A stretch of 7,890 nucleotides of DNA, taken from contig JAPOHK010000037.1 in NCBI GenBank assembly GCA_029979485.1, positions 1 through 7,890 on the forward strand, given 5' to 3'. Position 1 is the first letter of the stretch. Each line of letters starts with the position of its first letter. Made by a program: the position numbers and the translations under genes. The notes under the pieces were generated by a model. That model saw nothing but the letters and a program-made list of their open reading frames with translations, did no database searches and had not been told where the DNA came from. Of the stretch, positions 1 through 7,359 are shown one piece after another. The stretch is from Candidatus Planktophila limnetica (GTDB lineage: Bacteria; Actinomycetota; Actinomycetes; Nanopelagicales; Nanopelagicaceae).

Positions 1-447
1 AACCGCGATGTATTGCGTGATGAGCACTTTGCAGTCATGAAAGATGGAGCAATCATGGCTAACTCTGGTCACTTTGATATTGAAATTGACGTTGCATGGC
101 TTGAACAAAATGCTAAGAAGAAGAATGCCAAGATGCGTCACCAAACAGATGAATACGTCATGGCAGATGGCCGCAGACTTCTTCTTATTGCTGAAGGTCG
201 CCTGGTAAACCTTGGCGCTGCAGAAGGTCACCCAGCATCAGTTATGGATATGTCTTTCTCTGATCAAGCACTAACAGCTGAGTACTTAGTTAAAGAAGCT
301 AAGAATCTAAAACCAGGTGTTCACACAGTTCCTACATATATTGATAAGGAAGTTGCAAGTCTTAAACTTCAAAGCATGGGTGGAAAAATTGACGTTCTAA
401 CTCCTGCACAAGATATGTACTTGAACTCTTGGGAGCACGGAAGCTAA
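1..447 (+). CDS. ahcY: S-adenosylhomocysteinase (adenosylhomocysteinase), C-terminal part, 5'-truncated by window edge
   Basis: The enzyme reversibly hydrolyses S-adenosylhomocysteine to adenosine and homocysteine in the cytosolic methyl cycle, using bound NAD. The reading frame is open from base 1, so the true start lies upstream; 148 residues plus a TAA stop are visible. Recognisable family segments, in order, are the end of the NAD-binding domain (MKDGAIMANSGHFDIEID), then DEYVMADGRRLLLIAEGRLVN with the conserved AEGRLVNLG core, then GHPASVMDMSFSDQ. The protein ends in YLNSWEHGS. It lacks the KPDHYRY-type tail that supplies NAD-contacting Lys and Tyr to the neighbouring subunit in the common bacterial/eukaryotic form. 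From memory of the family this resembles the short form of archaea and Thermotoga. The next gene, mtrA, starts 5 bases downstream, so the two are probably co-transcribed. The tmk gene found between them in mycobacteria is not here. Confidence 0.96.
   Translation, partial: NRDVLRDEHFAVMKDGAIMANSGHFDIEIDVAWLEQNAKKKNAKMRHQTDEYVMADGRRLLLIAEGRLVNLGAAEGHPASVMDMSFSDQALTAEYLVKEAKNLKPGVHTVPTYIDKEVASLKLQSMGGKIDVLTPAQDMYLNSWEHGS
439..443 (+). promoter_or_regulatory. Ribosome binding site (GGAAG) deciding the mtrA start
   Basis: GGAAG lies inside the last codons of ahcY and ends 9 bases before the TTG at 453. A second purine block, GGGAG at 431-435, lies further upstream. The longer TTG start at 429 has no comparable motif ahead of it, so this site favours translation from 453. 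Confidence 0.45.
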
Positions 448-452
448 TTACC

Positions 453-1130
453 TTGGTATTGGTCGTCGATGACGACCAGGACCTAGCAGAAATGCTTGGC
501 ATCGTTTTAACCGGTGCCGGAATAGATGTTTATTTAGTAAGCAGAGGCGACGAAGCTCTGGAGGTATTTAGAAATAATCCTCCAGACTTAGTCCTTCTGG
601 ATGTAATGCTCCCAGGTTTAGATGGCATAGAAGTGTGCAAACAAATTCGCGCAGAATCTATGGTTCCAATAGTGATGCTCTCTGCAAAGGGAGACACACA
701 TGATGTTGTACGTGGTCTCGAAGCTGGCGCCGATGATTACATGGTTAAGCCATTTCGACATCAATCAGAGTTAGTCGCGCGTATACGTACTCGACTTCGC
801 AGAACCAATACAGATGTTGCAGGTTTACTAACAATTTCAGATTTAAGTATTGATGTTAATGCGCATGAAGTCACTCGTGCTGGAAGAGTTATCGCACTCA
901 CTCGTCTTGAATTTGATCTATTGGTTGCACTTGCCCGCGAACCTGGAAGAGTCTTTAGCCGCGATGCGCTATTGAGTGAAGTGTGGGGCTATCGCCACTC
1001 AACAGATACTCGTTTAGTAAATGTTCACGTTCAAAGATTGCGTGCAAAAATTGAACACGATCCTGAACGTCCTGAAATTGTTCTTACGGTGCGTGGAGTT
1101 GGATACAAAGCAGGAAATCAAAGTAATTAA
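453..1130 (+). CDS. mtrA: MtrA-type response regulator, OmpR/PhoB family
   Basis: Cytoplasmic DNA-binding response regulator, partner of the histidine kinase encoded next. From the TTG at 453 it has 225 residues, close to the mycobacterial protein (about 228). The receiver domain covers roughly 1-117: acidic pocket DDD at 6-8, phospho-acceptor Asp50 in LVLLDVMLPG, switch Ser77, and Lys99 in the VKPF motif. A winged-helix effector domain follows at about 125-222, with LTRLEFDLLVALAREP, the DTRLVNVHVQRLRAKIE recognition region and the terminal VRGVGYKAG hairpin, all very like actinobacterial MtrA. Odd point: after KPF there are four residues (RHQS) before ELVAR, where the family normally has three including a proline. 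An in-frame TTG at 429 would add 8 residues and overlap ahcY, but it has a poorer ribosome binding site and extends beyond the usual N-terminus. mtrB starts 2 bases after the stop. In mycobacteria and corynebacteria MtrA controls cell-wall, division and osmoprotection genes. Confidence 0.95.
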   Translation: MVLVVDDDQDLAEMLGIVLTGAGIDVYLVSRGDEALEVFRNNPPDLVLLDVMLPGLDGIEVCKQIRAESMVPIVMLSAKGDTHDVVRGLEAGADDYMVKPFRHQSELVARIRTRLRRTNTDVAGLLTISDLSIDVNAHEVTRAGRVIALTRLEFDLLVALAREPGRVFSRDALLSEVWGYRHSTDTRLVNVHVQRLRAKIEHDPERPEIVLTVRGVGYKAGNQSN

Positions 1131-1132
1131 CG

Positions 1133-2686
1133 ATGGGCACAATCAGTAATCGCCTGCGGACCTCTTTAGCCCTACGAGTTTTGCTCTCTACAATCATTTT
1201 GTCTTCGGCAGTTATTTGGTTATCGGGATCAATTTTAAATTCTCGCGTGTCTGCAGGTGTTAAGCAGGTGAACTTAGATTCGGCAATCAACGAGGCTCGT
1301 TCAACAATTGTTGGCGCTCGATACAGATTAATTCTGGCCAAGAGTGGATCTCCCAAGGAAATCGATGCTCTTATTACAGAAATTGTAAGTTCTGCAACAA
1401 CAGTTGGTGCTCGTGCAAGCGGAAGAGAATTAGTTTTATTGCGTGGCCGATTAGTGAATCCAGTTGAGAAAGATTTCACCACGACATCTAATTTGGTAGA
1501 TCCTGCATCTTTGCCAAAGGAATTCCGTGAAAAGGTTCGCCGTACTTCAGAGTTGAATTGGTCTTACATAACCATTCAATATGCTGGCTCACTGAAAGTC
1601 CCGGCAATTGCCGTCGGGGATATGGTTTCTATTCCACGTTCTGGACGCTACGAAATGTATTTGCTTTTCCCTCTGACTAACCAAAATAAAACATTAACTT
1701 TGATTTCGAGATCTATCATTCTTGTAGATATTGCATTGGTATTTCTGGTCGGTTTAATCACATGGCTCGTTGCTCGCCAAGTAGTACGTCCAGTGCGTGA
1801 AGCAGCTCGTGTTGCTGAACAATTTACTTCGGGAGATCTAAATCAGCGAATGCAAGTTACTCGTGAAGACGAGATTGCTACCCTGGGTATTTCTTTTAAC
1901 GAAATGGCTGATTCAATTCAGCAACAGATTACGCGCTTGGAAAACTTATCGCGAGTTCAACAGCGCTTTGTCTCCGATGTTTCACACGAATTAAGAACTC
2001 CACTAACAACACTGCGCATGGCCTCAGAAGTTATTTACTCGTCTCGAAATAGCTTTGATCCTCAAATTGCCCGAAGCGCGGAGCTATTAATTGGAAACAT
2101 TGACCGCTTTGAACGCTTACTTGAAGATCTACTAGAAGTCAGTCGATTTGATGCTGAAGTTGCAGTTCTTGAGCCAGTGGATTTCAATCTCATCTCATTG
2201 ATCAATAAATGCATTGAAGATCTTGAGCTAGTTGCCAAGGAAAATGGAACTCAAATTATTTTTAAACCGTATAGCGAGGATTTGTTCATAAATGCAGACG
2301 CTCGACGTGTTGAGAGAATTTTGCGCAATTTACTCAATAATGCCGTTGACCATGCTGATTCAAAGCCGATTCACATTCATCTTGAATATAACGAAAATGA
2401 TGTGGCAGTTGCTGTAAGAGATCACGGAATAGGAATTGATGAAAACTCACTTCTGCGAGTATTTGATCGATTCTGGCGCGCAGATCCATCTCGTTCGCGC
2501 ATTCGCGGTGGCACAGGACTCGGTTTGTCCATTGCGTTAGAGGATGCACGTCTACATAACGGTGAACTCGAAGTTTGGGGACGACCAGGTCGCGGTGCGC
2601 ATTTTGTGCTGACATTGCCTCGTATTGCCGGTAACTCAATTGAGTCTCGATTAATTCGACTAGAACCGAAGGATTACACCATCTAA
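1133..2686 (+). CDS. mtrB: MtrB-type sensor histidine kinase
   Basis: Membrane sensor kinase that should phosphorylate the MtrA encoded directly upstream. The 517 residues show a short basic cytoplasmic start, TM1 at about 13-35, an extracytoplasmic sensor region at about 36-188, TM2 at about 191-213 and a HAMP linker at about 211-262 (VARQVVRPVREAARVAEQF). The HisKA dimerisation domain carries the phospho-acceptor His285 in SDVSHELRTPL. The HATPase domain has an N box around Asn399-Asn403 (LRNLLNNAVDHA), G1 DHGIGID at 430-436, F box VFDRFWR at 443-449 and G2 GGTGLGLSIA at 459-468. All catalytic boxes are intact. It is somewhat shorter than the mycobacterial protein (about 567). The ATG lies 2 bases after the mtrA stop, with only a distant AGGAA upstream, so translational coupling is likely. 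The usual actinobacterial third gene, lpqB, does not follow. Confidence 0.95.
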   Translation: MGTISNRLRTSLALRVLLSTIILSSAVIWLSGSILNSRVSAGVKQVNLDSAINEARSTIVGARYRLILAKSGSPKEIDALITEIVSSATTVGARASGRELVLLRGRLVNPVEKDFTTTSNLVDPASLPKEFREKVRRTSELNWSYITIQYAGSLKVPAIAVGDMVSIPRSGRYEMYLLFPLTNQNKTLTLISRSIILVDIALVFLVGLITWLVARQVVRPVREAARVAEQFTSGDLNQRMQVTREDEIATLGISFNEMADSIQQQITRLENLSRVQQRFVSDVSHELRTPLTTLRMASEVIYSSRNSFDPQIARSAELLIGNIDRFERLLEDLLEVSRFDAEVAVLEPVDFNLISLINKCIEDLELVAKENGTQIIFKPYSEDLFINADARRVERILRNLLNNAVDHADSKPIHIHLEYNENDVAVAVRDHGIGIDENSLLRVFDRFWRADPSRSRIRGGTGLGLSIALEDARLHNGELEVWGRPGRGAHFVLTLPRIAGNSIESRLIRLEPKDYTI

Positions 2687-2713
2687 ATACCCACAGTATT
2701 TGGAAATTTTTCT
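2683..2713 (+). terminator. Possible weak intrinsic terminator or attenuator overlapping the mtrB stop
   Basis: CTAAATAC (2683-2690) can pair with GTATTTGG (2696-2703) around a CCACA loop, giving 8 pairs including one G-U. It is followed by AAA, then five T and CTC (2707-2714). The geometry is that of a Rho-independent terminator, but the stem is AT-rich and weak. It sits between mtrB and comF, so it could partly insulate comF-secA from mtrAB. In an AT-leaning genome it could also be chance. Confidence 0.25.
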
Positions 2714-2719
2714 CAGGCA

Positions 2720-3394
2720 ATGCTTTTAATTTGCCATCATGACTCAGTGCTCAAACCTCATTCATTGACAGAGATATTATTTCCATCTCGATGTTTTGGG
2801 TGCCGCGCACTTGGTCCAAATATTTGCTCTCAATGTAGGGTTCTTTGGAATCCACATCTATATCGAAGTACTTTAGATTCAATGCATGTTTATTCTGCGG
2901 TTTTGTATTCGCCAGTTGCAAAGAGAATTATCCTCTCCGCAAAAGAGAATGGAATTAAATCCGCAGATGATTTAATTATCAATGCGCTATCACACAGTCT
3001 GCATTTATTGTTGCGAGATTTTGAACTGGGCATTCTTGTTCCCGCGCCATCACGCAAGAGTTCAAATCGCAAAAGAGGCAGAGATTTTTTATCAGAAATT
3101 ACCCATGCCATTGCAAAGAGTGAATCTTTGGATTGCATGGATCTGTTAGTTCACACGCGAAAAATCAAAGATCAATCTGAACTAAATGCGCATGAGCGAA
3201 GCACAAATATTTATCAGGCTTTGGCGATTGACAGGAATAAATTGCCGGCGCTGGGAGTTGAAACAGATGTGATTCTTGTCGATGACTTGATCACAACAGG
3301 TGCAACACTTCTTGAAGCCCGACGGGCCTTGGAAGTGCGTGGGATAAGGGTGATTGCGGCAATTACTGCTTGCCTCTCGCCACCGCTAAGATAG
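2720..3394 (+). CDS. comF: ComF family phosphoribosyltransferase-like protein
   Basis: Protein of the ComF/GntX family: an N-terminal zinc-finger-like segment fused to a type I phosphoribosyltransferase domain. ComF is needed for DNA uptake during natural transformation in several bacteria, but its reaction is not settled and many carriers are not known to be competent. The 224 residues show two Cys pairs, Cys25-Cys28 (CFGC) and Cys36-Cys39 (CSQC). Then comes VPAPSRKSSNRKRGRDF at about 107-123, the family motif KDQSELNAHERSTNI at about 150-164, and the PRPP-binding loop ILVDDLITTGAT at 185-196. Length and order are normal for the family. The ATG at 2720 has AGG only 2 bases ahead; GTG at 2747 is an alternative start that still precedes the Cys pairs. 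It lies between mtrB (33-base gap) and secA as in other actinobacteria, but without the lpqB and hpf genes that usually flank it. Confidence 0.88.
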   Translation: MLLICHHDSVLKPHSLTEILFPSRCFGCRALGPNICSQCRVLWNPHLYRSTLDSMHVYSAVLYSPVAKRIILSAKENGIKSADDLIINALSHSLHLLLRDFELGILVPAPSRKSSNRKRGRDFLSEITHAIAKSESLDCMDLLVHTRKIKDQSELNAHERSTNIYQALAIDRNKLPALGVETDVILVDDLITTGATLLEARRALEVRGIRVIAAITACLSPPLR

Positions 3395-3430
3395 GCCAGT
3401 TACTGTGACCGACACGTATGGATGCCCAGA

Positions 3431-3435
3431 AAGGG
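3431..3435 (+). promoter_or_regulatory. Ribosome binding site (AAGGG) deciding the secA start
   Basis: AAGGG, within AGAAAGGGTG, lies 7 bases before the ATG at 3443. It would fall inside the coding region if the upstream in-frame ATG at 3422 were used, and that ATG has no purine-rich motif at a suitable distance. It therefore supports 3443 as the start. Confidence 0.6.
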
Positions 3436-3442
3436 TGATGTG

Positions 3443-6112
3443 ATGCCAGCAATTTTTGATCGCATTATGCGTGCTGGCGAAGGTCGAATTTTAAAAGATC
3501 TCAGTAAATTAGTCGTTCTGGTAAATGCGCAAGAACCGCGCATGATTGCAATGAGCGATGATGAATTACGTGAACAAACTCAAATTTTCAAAAACAGATA
3601 CGCACAAGGTGAAACTTTAGATCAACTATTGCCTGAAGCTTTTGCTGTCGTTCGCGAAGCTGCAAAAAGAACTCTTGGTCAACGTCATTATGACGTTCAA
3701 CTTATGGGTGGTGCGGCGCTTCATCGCGGAAACATTGCAGAAATGCGAACTGGTGAAGGAAAAACTCTTGTCGCAACACTTCCTTCGTACTTAAACGCAC
3801 TCGCTGGACGCGGAGTTCACGTCGTCACAGTTAATGATTACCTTGCAGAACGCGACAGCGAATGGATGGGCCGTGTACATCGCTTCTTAGGTTTAAATGT
3901 TGGCGTAATCATTGCAAACATGACTCCGGCAGAACGCCGCGAAGCATACGGCGCAGACATCACATACGGCACAAATAACGAATTTGGCTTTGATTATCTG
4001 CGCGATAACATGGCTTGGAATCTTGATGACTGCGTACAAAGAGATCATTTCTTTGCAGTGGTTGATGAAGTTGACTCAATTTTGATTGACGAAGCGCGTA
4101 CGCCTTTAATTATTAGTGGTCCAGCAGATAAAGCTACAAAGTGGTACCTCGAATTCAGTCAGATGGTGCTAAAACTAGAACGCGGCCGTCATTACGAAGT
4201 AGATGAGAAAAAGCGCACCGTAGGAATTCTTGAAGAAGGCGTTACTCGTGTAGAAGAGTTACTTAAGATTGAAAATCTTTATGAAGCAGCCAATACTCCA
4301 ATGATTGGTTATCTAAATAACGCGATTCGCGCAAAAGAACTCTATAAGCGCGATAAAGATTACGTTGTCATGAATGGCGAATTATTGATCGTTGACGAAC
4401 ATACAGGTCGTATTCTTGCGGGGCGTCGCTACAGCGAAGGTATGCACCAAGCGCTAGAAGCCAAAGAGCGTATTGAAATTAAAGATGAAAACCAGACTCT
4501 GGCAACGATTACTCTGCAGAACTACTTCCGTCTGTACGAAAAGCTCTCCGGTATGACTGGTACCGCAATGACTGAAGCATCTGAATTCCATCAGATTTAC
4601 AAGCTTGGCGTTGTGCCAATTCCAACAAATCGTTCGATGGTTCGTATTGATCAACCCGACTTAGTGTACAAAACAGAAGCAGGAAAATTCGCAGCAGTAA
4701 CTGCCGATATCGTAGAACGTCATCGCAAAGGACAACCAGTTTTGGTTGGAACAGTTAGCGTCGAAAAATCTGAAGAGTTATCAGCTTTGCTTAAGAAAAG
4801 CGGAGTTCCGCACGAAGTACTAAATGCAAAGCATCACGAACGTGAAGCAGCAATCATCGCGCGTGCAGGTGTAGTTGGCGCCGTAACTGTCGCTACAAAC
4901 ATGGCCGGTCGTGGAACTGACATCATGCTCGGCGGAAATCCAGAATTTATGGCAGATTTTGAATTGCAACGAAAAGGTTTATCTCCTGTAGATAATCCAA
5001 AAGAGTATGAAGCAGCTTGGCCAGAAGAAATCGCAAAGCAAAAAGCTGCGGTTGCAAAAGGCCATGATGAAGTAAGTGCACTTGGTGGTTTGTATGTTCT
5101 CGGAACAGAACGCCACGAGTCTCGACGTATTGATAATCAGTTACGTGGTCGCTCTGGTCGCCAAGGCGATCCCGGAGAATCTCGCTTTTACTTGTCACTA
5201 CAAGACGAACTCATGCGCCGCTTTAACTCAGGTTTAGTGGAGCGGTTCTTATCAGCCGCCGGAATTCCAGATGACGAACCAATCGAATCAAAGATGGTTT
5301 CCAACGCAATTCGTTCGGCTCAAACTCAAGTAGAGGCTCAAAACTTTGAAATTCGAAAGAATGTTCTTAAATATGACGACGTCATGAATCGTCAGCGCGA
5401 AGTTATTTACGGTGAACGCCGCTTAGTTCTCGAAGGAAAAGATATTAAGGATCAAGTCGGCGAATTCATGAGTGAAACACTCGGCGCATATGTTGATGCA
5501 GCAACTTCAGAAGGTTTTGCTGAAGATTGGGATCTAGAAAAACTTTGGACAGCAATTAAGGTTATTTATCCTGTTACTTTTACAATCCAAGAACTCGAAC
5601 AAGAAGTTGGTTCCCGAGCTGGTTTAGATGCTGATTTCTTGCGAGCACGGATTCTTGAAGATGTTGCAACGGCTTACCAAAAGCGTGAGCAGAGTTTAGG
5701 TAGCGAAGTAATGCGCGAACTTGAACGCAAAGTTTTGCTCTCAGTACTTGATCGCAAATGGCGTGAGCATTTGTACGAGATGGATTATTTACAAGAGGGA
5801 ATCGGGCTTCGTGCGATGGCTCAACGTGATCCACTCGTTGAATATCAACGTGAAGGTTATGATTTATTCACAGCGATGATGGATGCGATTAAAGAAGAAA
5901 TTGCTAGTTATTTATTTAATATCGAAGTTCAAGTTGAAGGCGGTAATAAAGTACAAGCTAAGGGCCTTGAACAACCAGAAGCACCAGCAGCTGCTCTTAA
6001 ATACACAGCCGCCGATGAAGATGGTGTTGCACGCTCAACGGATGTTTCAAGAAATGGTCCGTGCCCATGTGGTTCTGGTAAGAAGTATAAACGCTGCCAC
6101 GGCGCTGCCTAA
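3443..6112 (+). CDS. secA: Preprotein translocase ATPase SecA (housekeeping SecA1 type)
   Basis: Motor of the general secretion pathway: it hydrolyses ATP to push unfolded preproteins through SecYEG. From ATG 3443 it has 889 residues, normal for the family, and starts [18 protein letters not shown], matching the usual SecA N-terminus; ATG 3422 would add seven unlikely residues. Visible motifs: Walker A MRTGEGKT with Lys107, [13 protein letters not shown] at about 177-189, the Walker B/DEAD-like [13 protein letters not shown] at about 208-220, and the second motor domain motif [10 protein letters not shown] at 487-496, followed by [25 protein letters not shown] residues. The helical scaffold region contains [11 protein letters not shown] short linker leads to a complete C-terminal zinc-binding motif with Cys874, Cys876, Cys885 and His886, ending the protein at 889. 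The full-length build and intact tail point to the essential SecA rather than accessory SecA2. The upstream neighbour is comF (48-base gap); the downstream neighbour is convergent with only 4 bases between stops. Confidence 0.98.
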   Translation: MPAIFDRIMRAGEGRILKDLSKLVVLVNAQEPRMIAMSDDELREQTQIFKNRYAQGETLDQLLPEAFAVVREAAKRTLGQRHYDVQLMGGAALHRGNIAEMRTGEGKTLVATLPSYLNALAGRGVHVVTVNDYLAERDSEWMGRVHRFLGLNVGVIIANMTPAERREAYGADITYGTNNEFGFDYLRDNMAWNLDDCVQRDHFFAVVDEVDSILIDEARTPLIISGPADKATKWYLEFSQMVLKLERGRHYEVDEKKRTVGILEEGVTRVEELLKIENLYEAANTPMIGYLNNAIRAKELYKRDKDYVVMNGELLIVDEHTGRILAGRRYSEGMHQALEAKERIEIKDENQTLATITLQNYFRLYEKLSGMTGTAMTEASEFHQIYKLGVVPIPTNRSMVRIDQPDLVYKTEAGKFAAVTADIVERHRKGQPVLVGTVSVEKSEELSALLKKSGVPHEVLNAKHHEREAAIIARAGVVGAVTVATNMAGRGTDIMLGGNPEFMADFELQRKGLSPVDNPKEYEAAWPEEIAKQKAAVAKGHDEVSALGGLYVLGTERHESRRIDNQLRGRSGRQGDPGESRFYLSLQDELMRRFNSGLVERFLSAAGIPDDEPIESKMVSNAIRSAQTQVEAQNFEIRKNVLKYDDVMNRQREVIYGERRLVLEGKDIKDQVGEFMSETLGAYVDAATSEGFAEDWDLEKLWTAIKVIYPVTFTIQELEQEVGSRAGLDADFLRARILEDVATAYQKREQSLGSEVMRELERKVLLSVLDRKWREHLYEMDYLQEGIGLRAMAQRDPLVEYQREGYDLFTAMMDAIKEEIASYLFNIEVQVEGGNKVQAKGLEQPEAPAAALKYTAADEDGVARSTDVSRNGPCPCGSGKKYKRCHGAA

Positions 6113-6116
6113 TTTC

Positions 6117-6635
6117 TCACAATAAATCCAAAGCTGTACATAACCAGCGATTATCCACACCCTCAAAACGTACTGATAATGCACGTAAGCGCTCTCCGTA
6201 TCTAACCGTGATTACGGATTCACAAATTCCATCAAGAGGTTCACTCTGGTGAATTGTTCGCAACTTCCCAATCTCTTTCATGCTTCCTGCTCGAGCATGT
6301 AACTCTGTAAATATTTTTCGATGGCACATTCGAGTCAGTTGTGAAGGTGAACGTCTTCCTGCCCATATTTCAAGAACGCTGACAACAAATTTCATAGTCC
6401 ATTCGTGCAGTTCTGGAAGGTCGCTCGCTGAAGTAGGTTGAGGTGAAAAATCAGGATCGTAATCATCATCAAAGCTAGAGGGGATAAGGTACAAACGTGC
6501 CTTCTGTTTTTCATGTTCTTCAACAATCGGGCGAAACATCTCTAGCATTGGATGCTGCCAATCTTCGGTCTCAGAGCTTGAAATTTCTGCATATGTGACT
6601 GGTTTAAGTAAGGAAATGCTCTCAATAGTTCTCAT
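6117..6635 (-). CDS. Rv3235 family protein, conserved actinobacterial protein of unknown function
   Basis: The 172-residue protein has no signal peptide or membrane segment and is probably cytoplasmic. The C-terminal half matches my recollection of the actinobacterial Rv3235 family, a gene usually found near secA: a helix with VLEIWAGRRSPSQLTR at about 87-102, then KLRTIHQSEP, then alternating strands at about 137-172 ending VRFEGVDNRWLCTALDLL. The N-terminal half is poorly conserved in type and contains an acidic, Ser/Pro-rich linker at about 54-71. No catalytic motif is visible and the molecular role is unknown. The start is the ATG at 6635-6633, with only a weak GCAGG 13 bases upstream; the Met codons at residues 30 and 33 are alternatives. 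It converges on secA (4 bases between stops, no room for a normal terminator) and diverges from the SAF-domain gene. The recurring secA neighbourhood suggests a link to secretion or envelope growth, but this is only inference. Confidence 0.75.
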   Translation of the reverse strand: MRTIESISLLKPVTYAEISSSETEDWQHPMLEMFRPIVEEHEKQKARLYLIPSSFDDDYDPDFSPQPTSASDLPELHEWTMKFVVSVLEIWAGRRSPSQLTRMCHRKIFTELHARAGSMKEIGKLRTIHQSEPLDGICESVITVRYGERLRALSVRFEGVDNRWLCTALDLL

Positions 6636-6759
6636 GCACAGAGATTGGCCTGCGAAACGGTGACATCAAAGGTTCAAAATAATGAGTTACCAATCATCAA
6701 AAAGTATGAATGTGAATTCACGCAAGTGTGCTCACATTTATAGCGTTGAGTACCTGCCT
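6636..6759. promoter_or_regulatory. Divergent intergenic region, presumed promoters for the Rv3235-family gene and the tad-like unit
   Basis: This is the only sizeable gap in the window and lies between two divergently read genes, so it should hold a promoter for each. I see no convincing paired -35/-10 set on either strand. AATAAT at 6678-6683 could serve as a plus-strand -10, with no good -35 at 16-18 bases. The region also holds the inverted repeat at 6709-6738. If the downstream gene instead starts at ATG 6682, most of this stretch is coding. Confidence 0.4.
6709..6738. promoter_or_regulatory. Symmetric 30-base inverted repeat, candidate operator or leader hairpin
   Basis: AATGTGA (6709-6715) is the exact reverse complement of TCACATT (6732-6738). 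Inside, CAC (6719-6721) pairs with GTG (6726-6728) around a GCAA loop of GNRA type, with symmetric 3-base unpaired segments on each side. The left half overlaps a perfect 10-base palindrome, GTGAATTCAC (6712-6721). It lies 21 bases before the preferred start of the SAF-domain gene. It could bind a dimeric regulator or fold in RNA; chance cannot be excluded. Confidence 0.3.
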
Positions 6760-7359
6760 ATGGCCATACACAGAAAATCATCCCGATCACGACTTATCCT
6801 TGCAATTGCCCTGATTTGTGCCTCTTTGATTAGTGCATTCATTTTTTCATCCTTGGCAAATCAGAAAACTACAATGATAGTTTCCAAATCATTTTTATTA
6901 CCCGGACACCAAATTACTCAAAGTGACCTAGAACGAGTGCAAGTAACACTTGGGGAAATATCGGCAAATTATGTGCAACAGGAATCGGAGTTAGTGGGGG
7001 CTTTCACTCGAGTGCGAATCGAAGGCCATGAGCTAATTGCGCATTCATCAATCTCAATGGCAAGTGATGCTTTATCCCTAAGTTCGGTCCCACTGAGTAT
7101 TCGATCAGCTGATGCACCAGAAGGAATACAACCGGGCTCAATGATTGATGTTTACTGGGTTCAAGCAGAGACAAATGGAGATATTCAATTAATTCCTGAA
7201 CTTGTTATTGCCGGCGCTCACGTATTAGCTATTACTAAAAGTGGTTCAAATTTTGGAAGCGAAATTGGACTAACAGTCGCAGTGCAATCAGATGAAGTTC
7301 TTTTACTCTTAGGGGCAACATCACAAGGCCGCGTTGTTCTCGTGAGCTCGCATGGCTGA
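6760..7359 (+). CDS. SAF-domain protein, CpaB/RcpC-like, probable Tad/Flp pilus assembly component
   Basis: The 199-residue protein has one membrane anchor and should face the cell exterior. A basic N-terminus ([11 protein letters not shown]) is followed by a single hydrophobic segment at about 12-33. A SAF domain follows at about 39-98, with [19 protein letters not shown], then [16 protein letters not shown]-terminal beta-rich part ([24 protein letters not shown]) resembles the RcpC/CpaB region. In Tad systems CpaB/RcpC helps assemble or stabilise the Flp pilus machinery in the envelope. The start is uncertain. ATG 6682, with AAAGG 9 bases upstream, would add 26 residues without a recognisable role and place the start only 46 bases from the divergent gene. 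ATG 6760 gives the architecture usual for this family (short basic tail then anchor) and has only GAG 9 bases ahead. The stop overlaps the next gene by 8 bases, so the two are translationally coupled. Confidence 0.75.
   Translation: MAIHRKSSRSRLILAIALICASLISAFIFSSLANQKTTMIVSKSFLLPGHQITQSDLERVQVTLGEISANYVQQESELVGAFTRVRIEGHELIAHSSISMASDALSLSSVPLSIRSADAPEGIQPGSMIDVYWVQAETNGDIQLIPELVIAGAHVLAITKSGSNFGSEIGLTVAVQSDEVLLLLGATSQGRVVLVSSHG

Noticed and set aside
429..452. mtrA starting at TTG 429, overlapping ahcY
   Set aside because: There is no good ribosome binding site ahead, and it adds residues before the beta-1 strand that the family does not have. TTG 453 fits better, though this is not proven.
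1084..1482. A 132-codon minus-strand open frame across the mtrA/mtrB junction
   Set aside because: It lies opposite two strongly recognised genes, and its translation shows no family motif. It is a shadow of the coding strand.
2334..2720. A 128-codon minus-strand open frame opposite the kinase ATP-binding domain
   Set aside because: The plus strand here encodes the N, G1, F and G2 boxes of MtrB, and the minus-strand product has no recognisable features.
5883..6125. An 80-codon plus-strand frame overlapping the end of secA
   Set aside because: It is an out-of-frame reading of the SecA tail, Lys-rich and without motif, while the secA frame contains the intact zinc-binding motif.
6040..6135. 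Bidirectional terminator between secA and the convergent gene
   Set aside because: I looked for a stem with T-runs around the facing stops. Only 3-4 pair stems near 6092-6108 are visible, without a T-tract, so it is not supported.
6711..6736. CRP-type binding site (TGTGA ... TCACA)
   Set aside because: The half-sites are present but separated by 16 bases instead of the 6 of a CRP site. I keep only the neutral inverted-repeat call.
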